From Silanimonas sp021297925 (GTDB lineage: Bacteria; Pseudomonadota; Gammaproteobacteria; Xanthomonadales; Xanthomonadaceae), in contig JAPZTL010000008.1 of the NCBI GenBank assembly GCA_027532825.1, positions 62,001-126,000 of the forward strand: 64,000 bases of DNA. The letters run 5' to 3'. The translations under genes were made by a program, and so were the position numbers. Shown here one piece after another: positions 24,955 through 33,378 of the stretch. The notes beneath the pieces were generated by a model that made no database searches, was not told the origin of the DNA, and was given only the letters and a program-made list of their open reading frames with translations. Positions within the stretch are counted from its first letter, which is position 1. Every line of letters begins with the position of its first letter.

Positions 24955-27900
24955 TTACTCGGCCAGCGTCAGCAGCGAGGCGTTGCCGCCCGCAGCCGTG
25001 GTGTTCACCGTGAGCGTGCGCTCGGTGGCGAACTTGGCGAGGTAGTGCGGCCCGCCGGCCTTCGGGCCCGTGCCGGACAGGCCTTCGCCGCCGAAGGGCT
25101 GCACGCCCACCACCGCGCCGATCTGGTTGCGGTTGACGTAGCAGTTGCCGACGCGGACGTGCTTCGCGATGTGGTCGATGGTGGCATCGATGCGCGAGTG
25201 GATGCCCAGCGTCAGGCCGAAGCCGGTGCCGTTGATGTCGTTGATCACGCCATCGAGGTTGTCGGCCTTCCAGCGCACCACGTGCAGGATAGGGCCGAAC
25301 ACCTCGCGGTCGAGCTGCGAGAGCGACTTCAGTTCGTACGCGCGCGGAGCGACGAAGCAGCCGTGCGCGACAGCCCCGGGCAGCGGCGCCATCTTGATCA
25401 GGCGGGCTTCCTTGTCCATGCGCGCGGCGTGCGCTTCGAGATTGCGCTTGGCGTCCTCGTCGATCACCGGGCCGACGTCGGTGCTGAGCAGGCCCGGGTC
25501 GCCGATCACGAGCTCGTCCATCGCGCCGGCGAGCATGTGCATCACCTTGTCGGCGATGTCGTCCTGCACGAACAGCACGCGCGCCGCCGAGCAGCGCTGG
25601 CCGGCGGAATCGAAGGCCGAGGCCACGGCGTCCTTCACCACCTGCTCGGGCAGCGAGGAGGAGTCGGCGATCAGCGCGTTCTGGCCACCGGTCTCGGCGA
25701 TCAGCGAGGCGATCGGCGCGTTGCGCGCGGCGAGCGTGCGGTTGATCGCCCACGCGGTCTCGTTCGAGCCGGTGAAGGCCACGCCGGCCACGCGCGGGTC
25801 GCGGGTCAGGCCGGCGCCGACGGTGGCGCCGTCGCCCGGCAGGAACTGCAGCACGTCTTCCGGGATACCGGCTTCGTGCAGCAGCTTCGTCGCGGCGAAG
25901 GCCACCAGCGTGGTCTGCTCGGCGGGCTTGGCGATCACGCTGTTGCCGGCGGCGAGCGCGGCGGCGACCTGGCCCAGGTAGATGGCGAGCGGGAAGTTCC
26001 ACGGGCTGATGCAGACGAAGACGCCGCGGCCGTGCAGGGTGAGCTGGTTCGACTCGCCGGTCGGACCCGGCAGCTTCATCGGCGCGAACAGCTCACGGGC
26101 CTGCAGGGCGTAGTAGCGCAGGAAGTCGACGGCCTCGCGTACCTCGGCCACCGAGGCCGAGAGGCTCTTGCCGGCTTCCTTGACGCACATCGCCATGTAC
26201 TCCGGCGTGCGCGCTTCCAGCAGGTCGGCGGCCTTCTCGAGGATCACCGCGCGGCTGGCCGCGGGCAGGGCGTCCCAGCCGGGTTGCGCCTTTACGCCGT
26301 TCGCCAGCGCCTGCTGCACGTTGGCCTCGCTGGCCGCGAGGTACTCGCCCACGGCCTCGCGGCGGTCGGCGGGGTTGGTGACCTTCACCGTCGCACCGAA
26401 GGCGGTGGCGCCCGGCACCAGCGGTCGCGCCGACCACGGCTTCACGGCGGTGTTGATCTGGGTGGCGAGCTCGCGCAGCTGCGCGTCGTTGGCGAGGTTG
26501 ATGCCCATCGAATTGGTCCGGGGTTCGTTCTGCGAGCGGAAGAGGTCGCGCGGCTGCGGGATGTGCGGGTGGGGCGACAGCGCGTTGGCGCGCACCGTGG
26601 CCACCGGGTCGGCGACCAAGTCGGCGGCGCGCACGCGGGCGTCGGTGATGCGGTTGACGAAGCTGGAGTTCGCGCCGTTCTCGAGCAGGCGGCGCACGAG
26701 GTAGGGCAGCAGGTCCTCGTGCGAGCCCACCGGCGCATAGACGCGGCAGGGCACGCCGAGCTGGTCGGCCCCGATCACCTCGGCGTAGAGGTCCTCGCCC
26801 ATGCCGTGCAGACGCTGGTACTCGTAATCGCGGCGCGTGCCGCCTTCCTTCGACATCGCGTGGATCGCGGCGATGGTCTGGGCGTTGTGCGTGGCGAACA
26901 TCGGGTACAGCGCATCGGTGGCCGCGAACATGCGACGCGCGCAGGCCAGGTAGCTCACGTCGGTGTTCACCTTGCGGGTGAAGACCGGGTAGCCCGTGTA
27001 GCCCTCCACCTGCGATTTCTTGATCTCGGAATCCCAGTAGGCGCCCTTCACCAGGCGCATCGGCATGCGCCGGCCGACCTGCCGCGCCAGCGCGGCGAGC
27101 TCGTCGATCACGAAGGGGGCGCGCTTCTGGTAGGCCTGCACAGCCAGGCCATAGCCCTCCCAGCCGTCGAGGCTCTTGTCGGCGAAGACGGTGCCGATCA
27201 CGTCGAGGGAGAGTTCCAGGCGTTCGCTCTCCTCGGCGTCGATGGTGAAGCCGATCGACTGCGCCTTTGCGTGCTGGGCCAGCTCCAGCACCATCGGGGT
27301 GAGCTCGGCCATCACGCGGGCGCGCTTCCCCACTTCGTAGCGCGGGTGCAGGGCCGAGAGCTTCACCGAGATGCTCGGTGCTGCGAAGACGCTCTCCGCG
27401 CCGCCCGCCGAACGCAGCGATGCGCCGATCGCCCCGATGGCGTCCTTGTAGGCCTGGAAGTAGCGGGCGGCGTCCTGGGTGGTCAGGGCGCCTTCGCCGA
27501 GCATGTCGAAGCTGTAGCGATAGCGGCTGTTGGCGCCCTTGAGGCTGCGCTCCAGCGCCTCGGTGATCGTGCGCCCCATCACGAATTGGTGGCCCATGAT
27601 CTTCATGGCCTGGCGCACCGCGAGCCGGATCACCGGCTCGCCCGTCCGGGCGACCAGCCGGCGGAAGGCGCCGCCGACGTCGCGGCGGGTGTCCTCGGCC
27701 AGCGTGACGATGCGACCGGTCAGCATCAGGCCCCAGGTGGAGGCATTCACGAGCACCGACGAGGAGCCACCGAGGTGCTTCTCCCAGGCCGCGTCGCCCA
27801 ACTTGTCGCGGATCAGCTTGTCGGCGGTGAGCTGGTCGGGGATGCGCAGCAGGGCCTCGGCGACGCACATCAGCAACACGCCCTCCTCGGAGCTGAGGTC

Positions 27901-28131
27901 GTACTGGCGCATGAAGGCCTGCACCAGCTCCGGGTCGGCCGCGCGGACGCGGGTGCGCTCCACCAGGGCCTCGGCGGTGGCCTGGACCCCCGCCTGGACC
28001 TCCGGCGCGAGGGTGGCGGCCTCGACCAGCTCGGCGAGGTGGGCGGCCTCGTCCCGGGCGTAGGCGGCGGTGACGCGCTCCCGCAGCGAGGACGGGGCGC
28101 CGGGGACTTCGGGGGCGAGGATCGGCTTCAC
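24955..28131 (-). CDS. putA: Bifunctional proline dehydrogenase / P5C dehydrogenase
   Basis: Oxidises proline to glutamate in two steps at the inner membrane, passing electrons to quinone through FAD. The start is GTG 28131, giving 1058 residues. The proline dehydrogenase barrel (about 85-440) includes YSFDMLGEGALTTQDA and IKKSQVEGYTGYPVFTRK. The aldehyde dehydrogenase domain (about 520-1010) has Glu813 in ETGGQN and nucleophile Cys847 in AGQRCSAAR, at the standard 34-residue distance. The N terminus has no ribbon-helix-helix DNA-binding domain, so this is the short PutA type that does not repress its own gene. No proline transporter is adjacent. Confidence 0.95.
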   Translation of the reverse strand: MKPILAPEVPGAPSSLRERVTAAYARDEAAHLAELVEAATLAPEVQAGVQATAEALVERTRVRAADPELVQAFMRQYDLSSEEGVLLMCVAEALLRIPDQLTADKLIRDKLGDAAWEKHLGGSSSVLVNASTWGLMLTGRIVTLAEDTRRDVGGAFRRLVARTGEPVIRLAVRQAMKIMGHQFVMGRTITEALERSLKGANSRYRYSFDMLGEGALTTQDAARYFQAYKDAIGAIGASLRSAGGAESVFAAPSISVKLSALHPRYEVGKRARVMAELTPMVLELAQHAKAQSIGFTIDAEESERLELSLDVIGTVFADKSLDGWEGYGLAVQAYQKRAPFVIDELAALARQVGRRMPMRLVKGAYWDSEIKKSQVEGYTGYPVFTRKVNTDVSYLACARRMFAATDALYPMFATHNAQTIAAIHAMSKEGGTRRDYEYQRLHGMGEDLYAEVIGADQLGVPCRVYAPVGSHEDLLPYLVRRLLENGANSSFVNRITDARVRAADLVADPVATVRANALSPHPHIPQPRDLFRSQNEPRTNSMGINLANDAQLRELATQINTAVKPWSARPLVPGATAFGATVKVTNPADRREAVGEYLAASEANVQQALANGVKAQPGWDALPAASRAVILEKAADLLEARTPEYMAMCVKEAGKSLSASVAEVREAVDFLRYYALQARELFAPMKLPGPTGESNQLTLHGRGVFVCISPWNFPLAIYLGQVAAALAAGNSVIAKPAEQTTLVAFAATKLLHEAGIPEDVLQFLPGDGATVGAGLTRDPRVAGVAFTGSNETAWAINRTLAARNAPIASLIAETGGQNALIADSSSLPEQVVKDAVASAFDSAGQRCSAARVLFVQDDIADKVMHMLAGAMDELVIGDPGLLSTDVGPVIDEDAKRNLEAHAARMDKEARLIKMAPLPGAVAHGCFVAPRAYELKSLSQLDREVFGPILHVVRWKADNLDGVINDINGTGFGLTLGIHSRIDATIDHIAKHVRVGNCYVNRNQIGAVVGVQPFGGEGLSGTGPKAGGPHYLAKFATERTLTVNTTAAGGNASLLTLAE

Positions 28132-28271
28132 TCGATGAGGACCGGGGCGACAGGGAAGTCCCCAGTGTGCCCGCCCGTTCCGGCGGCCGTAACCCCCTGC
28201 GGGATCGTCTGGATCCCGTCGGCAAGGTGGGGGGCGGGTGAAGGCAGGGCCCCGTCCGTGACCGGCTTTGC

Positions 28272-28301
28272 TTGCCGCTGCCGCGGCCCGGGCCGTAAAC
28301 T
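28272..28301 (+). promoter_or_regulatory. Candidate sigma-70 promoter of the cytochrome oxidase operon
   Basis: TTGCCG (28272-28277), an 18-base spacer and TAAACT (28296-28301) lie in the 204-base divergent gap between putA and the DUF2244 gene. Transcription would start near 28308, about 28 bases before the GTG. The rest of the gap holds a GC-rich stretch with no further feature I can name. Confidence 0.5.
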
Positions 28302-28335
28302 GCGTCGACTTGTCGCAGGTCGTGACACCTCGAAC

Positions 28336-28836
28336 GTGATCGTTGAACTGCCGCCGTCGGCCCACGGTTCCGAGGCGCAGCTGCTGCTGCGCCCCCGTCG
28401 GATCCTGACGTCGCGGCAGTTTTTCGTTCTCTTCGCCCTGATCTCGGTGCCGGTGTCGGTCGTCGCGGGCTACAGCTTTGCCCTCGGCAATGCCTTCGCG
28501 CCGTGGTTCGCGCTGCTCGACCTGGCCATCGTCGCGGTGGCCTTGCGATGGGTGTGGCGGTCGGGTGACCGCTACGAGCGGATCCTTTGGGACGAGCGGC
28601 GGCTGGAAATCCGGCGCTCCCCCGACGACGCCGCGGTGTTCGAAGCGCATCCGGTCTGGGTGCGGCTCGACGTCCGCGGCGAGGCCGGAGCGCCCGAGCG
28701 GATCCTCATCGGGTCCAGCGGCCGCCAGGTCGAAGTGGGCAGTTTCCTGCCACCGGTCGAGCGCAGCGAGCTCGCCCGGCGGCTCCGGGGGCTGGTGGCG
28801 CAGGCGTCCCGCCGCGTCCCGGCCGCAGAATCCTGA
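28336..28836 (+). CDS. DUF2244 membrane protein, first gene of the cta block
   Basis: A 166-residue protein from a GTG start at 28336. It has two adjacent membrane segments (about 32-52 and 57-75) and a hydrophilic C-terminal domain (80-166; RRLEIRRSPDD, VRLDVRGEAGAPERILIGSS). This matches DUF2244, a family that repeatedly sits directly before ctaC in Proteobacteria. Its function is unknown; the setting suggests a role in oxidase assembly or stability. It ends 14 bases before ctaC. Confidence 0.8.
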   Translation: MIVELPPSAHGSEAQLLLRPRRILTSRQFFVLFALISVPVSVVAGYSFALGNAFAPWFALLDLAIVAVALRWVWRSGDRYERILWDERRLEIRRSPDDAAVFEAHPVWVRLDVRGEAGAPERILIGSSGRQVEVGSFLPPVERSELARRLRGLVAQASRRVPAAES

Positions 28837-28850
28837 GTGAGGCCAATAGC

Positions 28851-29723
28851 ATGAAGACAGTGCGACCCGTCCACGCCATCGCCGGCCTGATCGCCGGCCT
28901 CGCCGCCACCGCGGCGGCCGCGGCCGGCCAACCGGAGCGCTGGCAGCTCAACATGACGCAAGGCGTGACGGACACGGCGCAACGCGCCTACGACATGCAC
29001 ATGTGGATGCTGTGGATCTGCGTGGCCATCGGCTTCGTCGTGTTCGGCGCGATGGCCTACGCGATCTTCAAGTTCCGCAAGTCGAAGGGCGCGGTGCCCG
29101 ACAAGACCTTCGTGCACAGCACGAAGCTCGAGATCCTCTGGACGGCCGTCCCGACCCTGATCCTCGTCGTCATGGCCGTGCCGGCCACGGTCAAGGTCAT
29201 CGAGGCGTACGACACGCAGGGCCACGAGATGACGGTCAAGATCGTCGGCCAGCAGTGGCTTTGGACCTACGAGTACGTCGGCGAGGGCGTGACCCTCACC
29301 AGCCGCCTCGACCGCGAGTCCGAGCGCATCCGCCAGAGCGGCCGGGTGCCCACCGCGGCCGAACACGGCACCTACCTGATCGACGTCGATCGCCCCCTCG
29401 TCCTGCCGACCGACACCAAGATCCGCTTCATCCTCACGGCCGACGACGTGATCCACGCGTGGTGGGTGCCGGCGCTGGGCTGGAAGAGCGACGCCATCCC
29501 CGGCATCGTCAACGAGCAGTGGACCGAGATCCACGAGCCGGGCATCTACCGCGGCCAGTGCGCGGAGCTGTGCGGCAAGGACCACGGCTTCATGCCGATC
29601 GTCGTCGAGGCGGTGCCGAAGGCCGAGTTCCAGGCCCGGCTGGCCGCCATGAAAGCCGAGAAGAACGACACCGCCGCGCGCACCGCGGCCACCGCGCCGG
29701 CCGCCGCCGCGCCGCAGGGCTGA
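28851..29723 (+). CDS. ctaC: Cytochrome c oxidase subunit II
   Basis: Electron-entry subunit of the aa3-type oxidase, 290 residues. It has an N-terminal signal-like segment (8-25), two membrane helices (about 51-73 and 92-114) and a periplasmic cupredoxin domain. All CuA ligands are present: His202, Cys237, Glu239, Cys241, His245 and Met248 (GQCAELCGKDHGFM). The aromatic electron-entry motif QQWLWTYEY is at 134-142. No cytochrome c domain is fused. The C-terminal tail (262-290) is Ala/Thr-rich and probably disordered. It stands 15 bases ahead of ctaD. Confidence 0.97.
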   Translation: MKTVRPVHAIAGLIAGLAATAAAAAGQPERWQLNMTQGVTDTAQRAYDMHMWMLWICVAIGFVVFGAMAYAIFKFRKSKGAVPDKTFVHSTKLEILWTAVPTLILVVMAVPATVKVIEAYDTQGHEMTVKIVGQQWLWTYEYVGEGVTLTSRLDRESERIRQSGRVPTAAEHGTYLIDVDRPLVLPTDTKIRFILTADDVIHAWWVPALGWKSDAIPGIVNEQWTEIHEPGIYRGQCAELCGKDHGFMPIVVEAVPKAEFQARLAAMKAEKNDTAARTAATAPAAAAPQG

Positions 29724-29738
29724 TCGAGGAGCATCCCC

Positions 29739-31364
29739 ATGGCAACCCACGCTGATACCCACCACGACGACCACGGCCACCAGCAGGGCTTCTTCCAGCG
29801 CTGGTTCATGTCCACGAACCACAAGGACATCGGCACGCTGTACCTGGTGTTCTCGCTGGTCATGTTCCTGGTCGGCGGTTCGATGGCGCTCGTCATCCGC
29901 GCCGAGCTCTTCCAGCCGGGCCTGCAGCTCGTCGACCCGGCCTTCTTCAACCAGATGACCACGATGCACGCGCTGGTCATGATCTTCGGCGCGGTGATGC
30001 CGGCCTTCGTCGGTCTGGCGAACTGGATGATCCCGCTGATGGTCGGCGCGCCGGACATGGCCCTGCCGCGCATGAACAACTGGTCCTTCTGGATCATGCC
30101 GTTCGCCTTCGCGCTGCTGTTGATGCCGCTGGTCCTGCAGCTGTTCGGCATCGGATCGGGTGGCCCGGCCGGCGGCTGGACGCTGTATCCGCCGCTGTCG
30201 CTGCAGGGCGGCACCAACGTGGCGTTCACGATCTTCGCGATCCACCTGATGGGCATCAGCTCGATCATGGGCGCGATCAACATCATCGCGACGATCCTCA
30301 ACATGCGCGCGCCGGGCATGGACCTGCTGAAGATGCCGGTCTTCGTCTGGACCTGGCTGATCACGGCGTTCCTGCTGATCGCGGTGATGCCGGTGCTGGC
30401 CGGTGCGGTGACGATGCTGCTCACCGACAAGTTCTTCGGCACCTCGTTCTTCAATGCCGCCGGCGGCGGTGACCCGGTCCTGTACCAGCACGTGTTCTGG
30501 TTCTTCGGGCACCCCGAGGTCTACATCATGATCCTGCCGGCTTTCGGCATCGTTTCGGAGATCATCCCGACCTTCGCCCGCAAGCCGCTGTTCGGCTACC
30601 AGGCGATGGTGTACGCCACGGCTTCGATCGCCTTCCTGTCGTTCATCGTCTGGGCGCACCACATGTTCACGGTCGGCATGCCGCTCGGCGCCGAACTGTA
30701 CTTCATGTACGCGACGATGCTGATCGCCATCCCGACCGGCGTGAAGGTGTTCAACTGGGTCACGACGATGTGGCGCGGCTCGATGACCTTCGAAACCCCG
30801 ATGCTGTTCGCGCTCGGTTTCGTCGTGATGTTCACGATCGGCGGCTTCTCGGGCCTGATGCTCGCGATGGTGCCGGCCGACTACCAGTACCACGACACCT
30901 ACTTCGTGGTGGCGCACTTCCACTACGTGCTGGTGACCGGCGCCGTGTTCGGCATCATGGCCGGCGTGTACTACTGGCTGCCGAAGTGGACCGGGTACAT
31001 GTACAACGAGACGCTCGGCAAGTGGCACTTCTGGCTGTCGACCTTCTTCGTGAACCTGCTGTTCTTCCCGCAGCACTTCCTGGGCCTCGCCGGCATGCCG
31101 CGCCGCATCCCGGACTACAACGTGGCCTTCGCCGACTTCAACCTGTGGTCCTCGGTCGGCGGCTTCGGCTTCGGCTTCGCGCAGGTGCTGTTCGTGTACA
31201 TCGTCTGGAAGTGCGCCCGCGGCGGCGTCAAGGCGACGGACCGCGTGTGGGAAGGCGCCAAGGGCCTGGAGTGGACGGTGCCGTCGCCGGCTCCGCACCA
31301 CACCTTCACCAAGCCGCCGGTGATCCGCGACGAAGACCTGTCGCACGGCGACGTCGCCCACTGA
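29739..31364 (+). CDS. ctaD: Cytochrome c oxidase subunit I
   Basis: Catalytic core of the oxidase, 541 residues with about twelve membrane helices. It binds low-spin heme a and the heme a3-CuB centre and reduces oxygen while pumping protons. Diagnostic segments are visible: TMHALVMIFGAVMPAF (heme a ligand), HPEVYIMILPAFG with the cross-linked His-Tyr pair, WAHHMFTVGMP for CuB, and HFHYVL with the two late heme ligands. The N-terminal 20 residues are unusually His/Asp-rich (HADTHHDDHGHQQ). The ATG is preceded by a GAGGAG-like ribosome site. Confidence 0.97.
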   Translation: MATHADTHHDDHGHQQGFFQRWFMSTNHKDIGTLYLVFSLVMFLVGGSMALVIRAELFQPGLQLVDPAFFNQMTTMHALVMIFGAVMPAFVGLANWMIPLMVGAPDMALPRMNNWSFWIMPFAFALLLMPLVLQLFGIGSGGPAGGWTLYPPLSLQGGTNVAFTIFAIHLMGISSIMGAINIIATILNMRAPGMDLLKMPVFVWTWLITAFLLIAVMPVLAGAVTMLLTDKFFGTSFFNAAGGGDPVLYQHVFWFFGHPEVYIMILPAFGIVSEIIPTFARKPLFGYQAMVYATASIAFLSFIVWAHHMFTVGMPLGAELYFMYATMLIAIPTGVKVFNWVTTMWRGSMTFETPMLFALGFVVMFTIGGFSGLMLAMVPADYQYHDTYFVVAHFHYVLVTGAVFGIMAGVYYWLPKWTGYMYNETLGKWHFWLSTFFVNLLFFPQHFLGLAGMPRRIPDYNVAFADFNLWSSVGGFGFGFAQVLFVYIVWKCARGGVKATDRVWEGAKGLEWTVPSPAPHHTFTKPPVIRDEDLSHGDVAH

Positions 31365-31377
31365 CGCACGACGTCCC

Positions 31378-31524
31378 ATGGCCGCCCACCAGGATCCCAA
31401 GGATGCCCCCGGACGCCGCGCCTCCGTGCGGCGCACGGTGTGGGTGCTCGCCGGCGTGGCGACCGCCGTCTACGGCTATTTCATCGTGAAGACCTTCCTG
31501 CACCACGCCGGGGGTGGCCCGTGA
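31378..31524 (+). CDS. 48-residue single-pass membrane protein between ctaD and ctaG
   Basis: A short reading frame with a basic N-terminal part (QDPKDAPGRRASVRRT), one membrane helix (about 21-41, VWVLAGVATAVYGYFIVKTF) and a His/Gly-rich tail. It starts 13 bases after ctaD, and its stop overlaps the GTG of ctaG by four bases, so it is almost certainly translated as part of the operon. Small one-helix proteins are common at this spot in Proteobacteria and may help oxidase assembly; that role is inferred from position only. Confidence 0.75.
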   Translation: MAAHQDPKDAPGRRASVRRTVWVLAGVATAVYGYFIVKTFLHHAGGGP

Positions 31525-32117
31525 GCCATGCTGCCCTCGCCCGCAAGATCGCGCTGGTCTCCATCGGCAGCTTCGCCGCCGCTTTCGCCCTCGTACCGCT
31601 GTACGAGATCGCTTGCGAGAAGGTCTTCGGCATCAAGCTCGAGGACACGCCGGCTGGCGAACGGCGCGTCGTCGGCATGCAGGTCGACCCGAACCGCACG
31701 GTCCGCGTCGAGTTCGACGGCACGGTGAACTCGAAGCTGCCTTGGACCTTCGTGCCCCAAGTCCTCGCCATGGACGTCGTGCCGGGCAAGCCCTACGAGA
31801 TCCACTACGTCGCCGGTAACCGCGACGAGCGCCCGGTGGTCGGCAACGCTGCCCCGTCGGTGGCGCCGGTGGTGGCCTCGGGGTACTTCGTCAAGACCGA
31901 GTGTTTCTGCTTCACCGAGCAGTTGCTGGCCCCGGGCGAGCACAAGTCCATGCCGGTACGCTTCATCGTCGACCCGGCGCTGCCGTCGAGCGTCGACACG
32001 ATCACGCTGTCCTACACCTTCTTCAAGAACGACGCGGCGACGGCCCGCGCCCGCTCCGTCCCGGCCGGCCCCGCGCCGGCCACGGTCGCGCTGGCCCCGG
32101 TCCCCGCGCTACGCTGA
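31521..32117 (+). CDS. ctaG: Cytochrome c oxidase assembly protein CtaG (Cox11)
   Basis: Copper chaperone that delivers copper to the CuB site of subunit I. The 198-residue product starts from GTG 31521. It has one N-terminal membrane helix (about 8-28), the conserved Cys32 just after it (YEIACEKVFG), and a periplasmic immunoglobulin-like domain. The copper motif ECFCF is present with Cys128 and Cys130. The C terminus ends in an Ala/Pro/Val-rich tail. Overlap with the preceding small gene suggests coupled translation. Confidence 0.95.
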   Translation: MSHAALARKIALVSIGSFAAAFALVPLYEIACEKVFGIKLEDTPAGERRVVGMQVDPNRTVRVEFDGTVNSKLPWTFVPQVLAMDVVPGKPYEIHYVAGNRDERPVVGNAAPSVAPVVASGYFVKTECFCFTEQLLAPGEHKSMPVRFIVDPALPSSVDTITLSYTFFKNDAATARARSVPAGPAPATVALAPVPALR

Positions 32118-32142
32118 ACCCCTCCGCTTCCCGAGGTCCCCG

Positions 32143-33021
32143 ATGGCCAACGCCCAGCACCACGACGCCGACGTCTATTTCGTCCCGCACCACAGCAAGT
32201 GGCCCTTCGTCGGCTCCATCGCGCTGTTCGTGCTCATGTTCGGCGTCATCAACTGGTTCAATGGCAGCGATGCCGCGTTCTGGTTGTTTATGGCGGGCAT
32301 TGGCCTGATGGCCTACACGCTGTTCGGCTGGTTCGGCGACGTGATCCGCGAGTCGGAAGCGGGCCGTTACAACGCCCAGGTCGACGTGTCGTTCCGGCAG
32401 GGCATGATCTGGTTCATCTTCTCCGAGGTGATGTTCTTCGCGGCCTTCTTCGGCGCCCTGTTCTACGTGCGCCATTTCGCGCTGCCGTGGATCTCGGGTG
32501 ACGGCCAGGGCGCGCTGGGCAACGAATTCCTCTGGAGCGGCTATGTCACGGGGTGGCCGGAAAACGGCCCGAAGGACCTCGGTGGCGACTTCGGCACGCT
32601 GCACCCCTTCGGCCTGCCGCTGATCAACACCATCATCCTGCTGACCTCCGGCCTCACCATCACGGTGGCCCACCACGCGATGGTGGCCGGCCAACGTGCC
32701 AAGGTGCTGGCGTGGCTGGGCGCGACGATCGCGCTGGGCTTCGTGTTCTTCGGGGTCCAGGCCTACGAGTACGGCCACGCTTGGCAGGACCTGAACCTCA
32801 AGATCAGCAGCGGCATCTACGGAGCCACCTTCTACATGCTGACGGGCTTCCACGGCCTGCACGTGTTCCTCGGGACGCTGATGCTCCTCGTGGTGTGGTT
32901 CCGCGTGCTGAAGGGCCACTTCACGCCGCAGAAGCACTTCGGCTTCGAGGCGGTCGCGTGGTACTGGCACTTCGTGGACGTGGTCTGGCTCGGCCTGTTC
33001 CTGTTCGTCTACGTGCTTTGA
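32143..33021 (+). CDS. ctaE: Cytochrome c oxidase subunit III
   Basis: Seven-helix oxidase subunit of 292 residues that stabilises the core and binds lipids. The N-terminal HHDADVYFVPHHSKWP is typical of proteobacterial forms. The segment FRQGMIWFIFSEVMFFAAFF contains the conserved buried Glu, and FHGLHVFLGTLML and VAWYWHFVDVVWLGLF are classic COX3 sequences. The ATG lies 25 bases after ctaG. A strong hairpin follows, so this is probably the end of the first cta transcript. Confidence 0.97.
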   Translation: MANAQHHDADVYFVPHHSKWPFVGSIALFVLMFGVINWFNGSDAAFWLFMAGIGLMAYTLFGWFGDVIRESEAGRYNAQVDVSFRQGMIWFIFSEVMFFAAFFGALFYVRHFALPWISGDGQGALGNEFLWSGYVTGWPENGPKDLGGDFGTLHPFGLPLINTIILLTSGLTITVAHHAMVAGQRAKVLAWLGATIALGFVFFGVQAYEYGHAWQDLNLKISSGIYGATFYMLTGFHGLHVFLGTLMLLVVWFRVLKGHFTPQKHFGFEAVAWYWHFVDVVWLGLFLFVYVL

Positions 33022-33052
33022 CGCTCGGGGCTCCGGCCCCGTCCGCCAACGA

Positions 33053-33078
33053 CAAGGCCGGCTCGCGCCGGCCTTGTT
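33053..33078. terminator. Terminator after ctaE
   Basis: A perfect 10-bp stem (CAAGGCCGGC, loop TCGC, complement) followed by TT. It sits between ctaE and the convergent 33115-33321 gene and can serve both strands. Confidence 0.7.
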
Positions 33079-33114
33079 GCATTCCGCTTCCCGGGCCGCG
33101 CCCGGGGGAACGGG

Positions 33115-33321
33115 TCACTGGCCGAGGCCGTGGAACTTCCACAGGCCGAGCCAATGCCCGGCCGAAAGGAGGACCAGCAGGCCGATCGATAGGCCGATGC
33201 GCCAGCTCAGGGCGCGCACCATCCGGCCGTCCGACTCGTGCTTGGACACCATGTGGTACAGGGCCGCGAACAGGTTCCAGACGATCACGGCGAGGAAGAC
33301 GATGACCAGCAGTTTTTCCAC
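33115..33321 (-). CDS. DUF2909 twin-transmembrane protein
   Basis: A 68-residue protein from a GTG start, with two membrane helices (about 3-22 and 42-60) joined by a charged loop (YHMVSKHESDGRMVRALSWR). Size and pattern match the DUF2909 family, which lies between ctaE and the SURF1 gene in many Gammaproteobacteria, on the opposite strand as here. Its function is unknown; conservation of place suggests a link to oxidase assembly. The N-terminal GTG (33321) is the only plausible start before the first helix. Confidence 0.75.
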   Translation of the reverse strand: MEKLLVIVFLAVIVWNLFAALYHMVSKHESDGRMVRALSWRIGLSIGLLVLLSAGHWLGLWKFHGLGQ

Positions 33322-33378
33322 GGCGGGGCACGGGGCAGGGAAGGTTCCCGCATTATCCGCCCCGGACGGGAGCGTCGG

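Noticed and set aside
24493..28836. Very long open frame on the plus strand opposite putA and its neighbours (over 1,400 codons)
   Set aside because: The translation is low-complexity Arg/Ala/Gly/His/Asp sequence without family motifs, and putA on the other strand is fully conserved. High GC at third positions removes stops from antisense frames. Only its last 166 codons, from GTG 28336 (DUF2244), are a real gene.
28572..31436. Minus-strand open frame of more than 950 codons opposite ctaC and ctaD
   Set aside because: It mirrors the conserved oxidase genes; its His/Arg/Asp-rich translation matches nothing I recognise.
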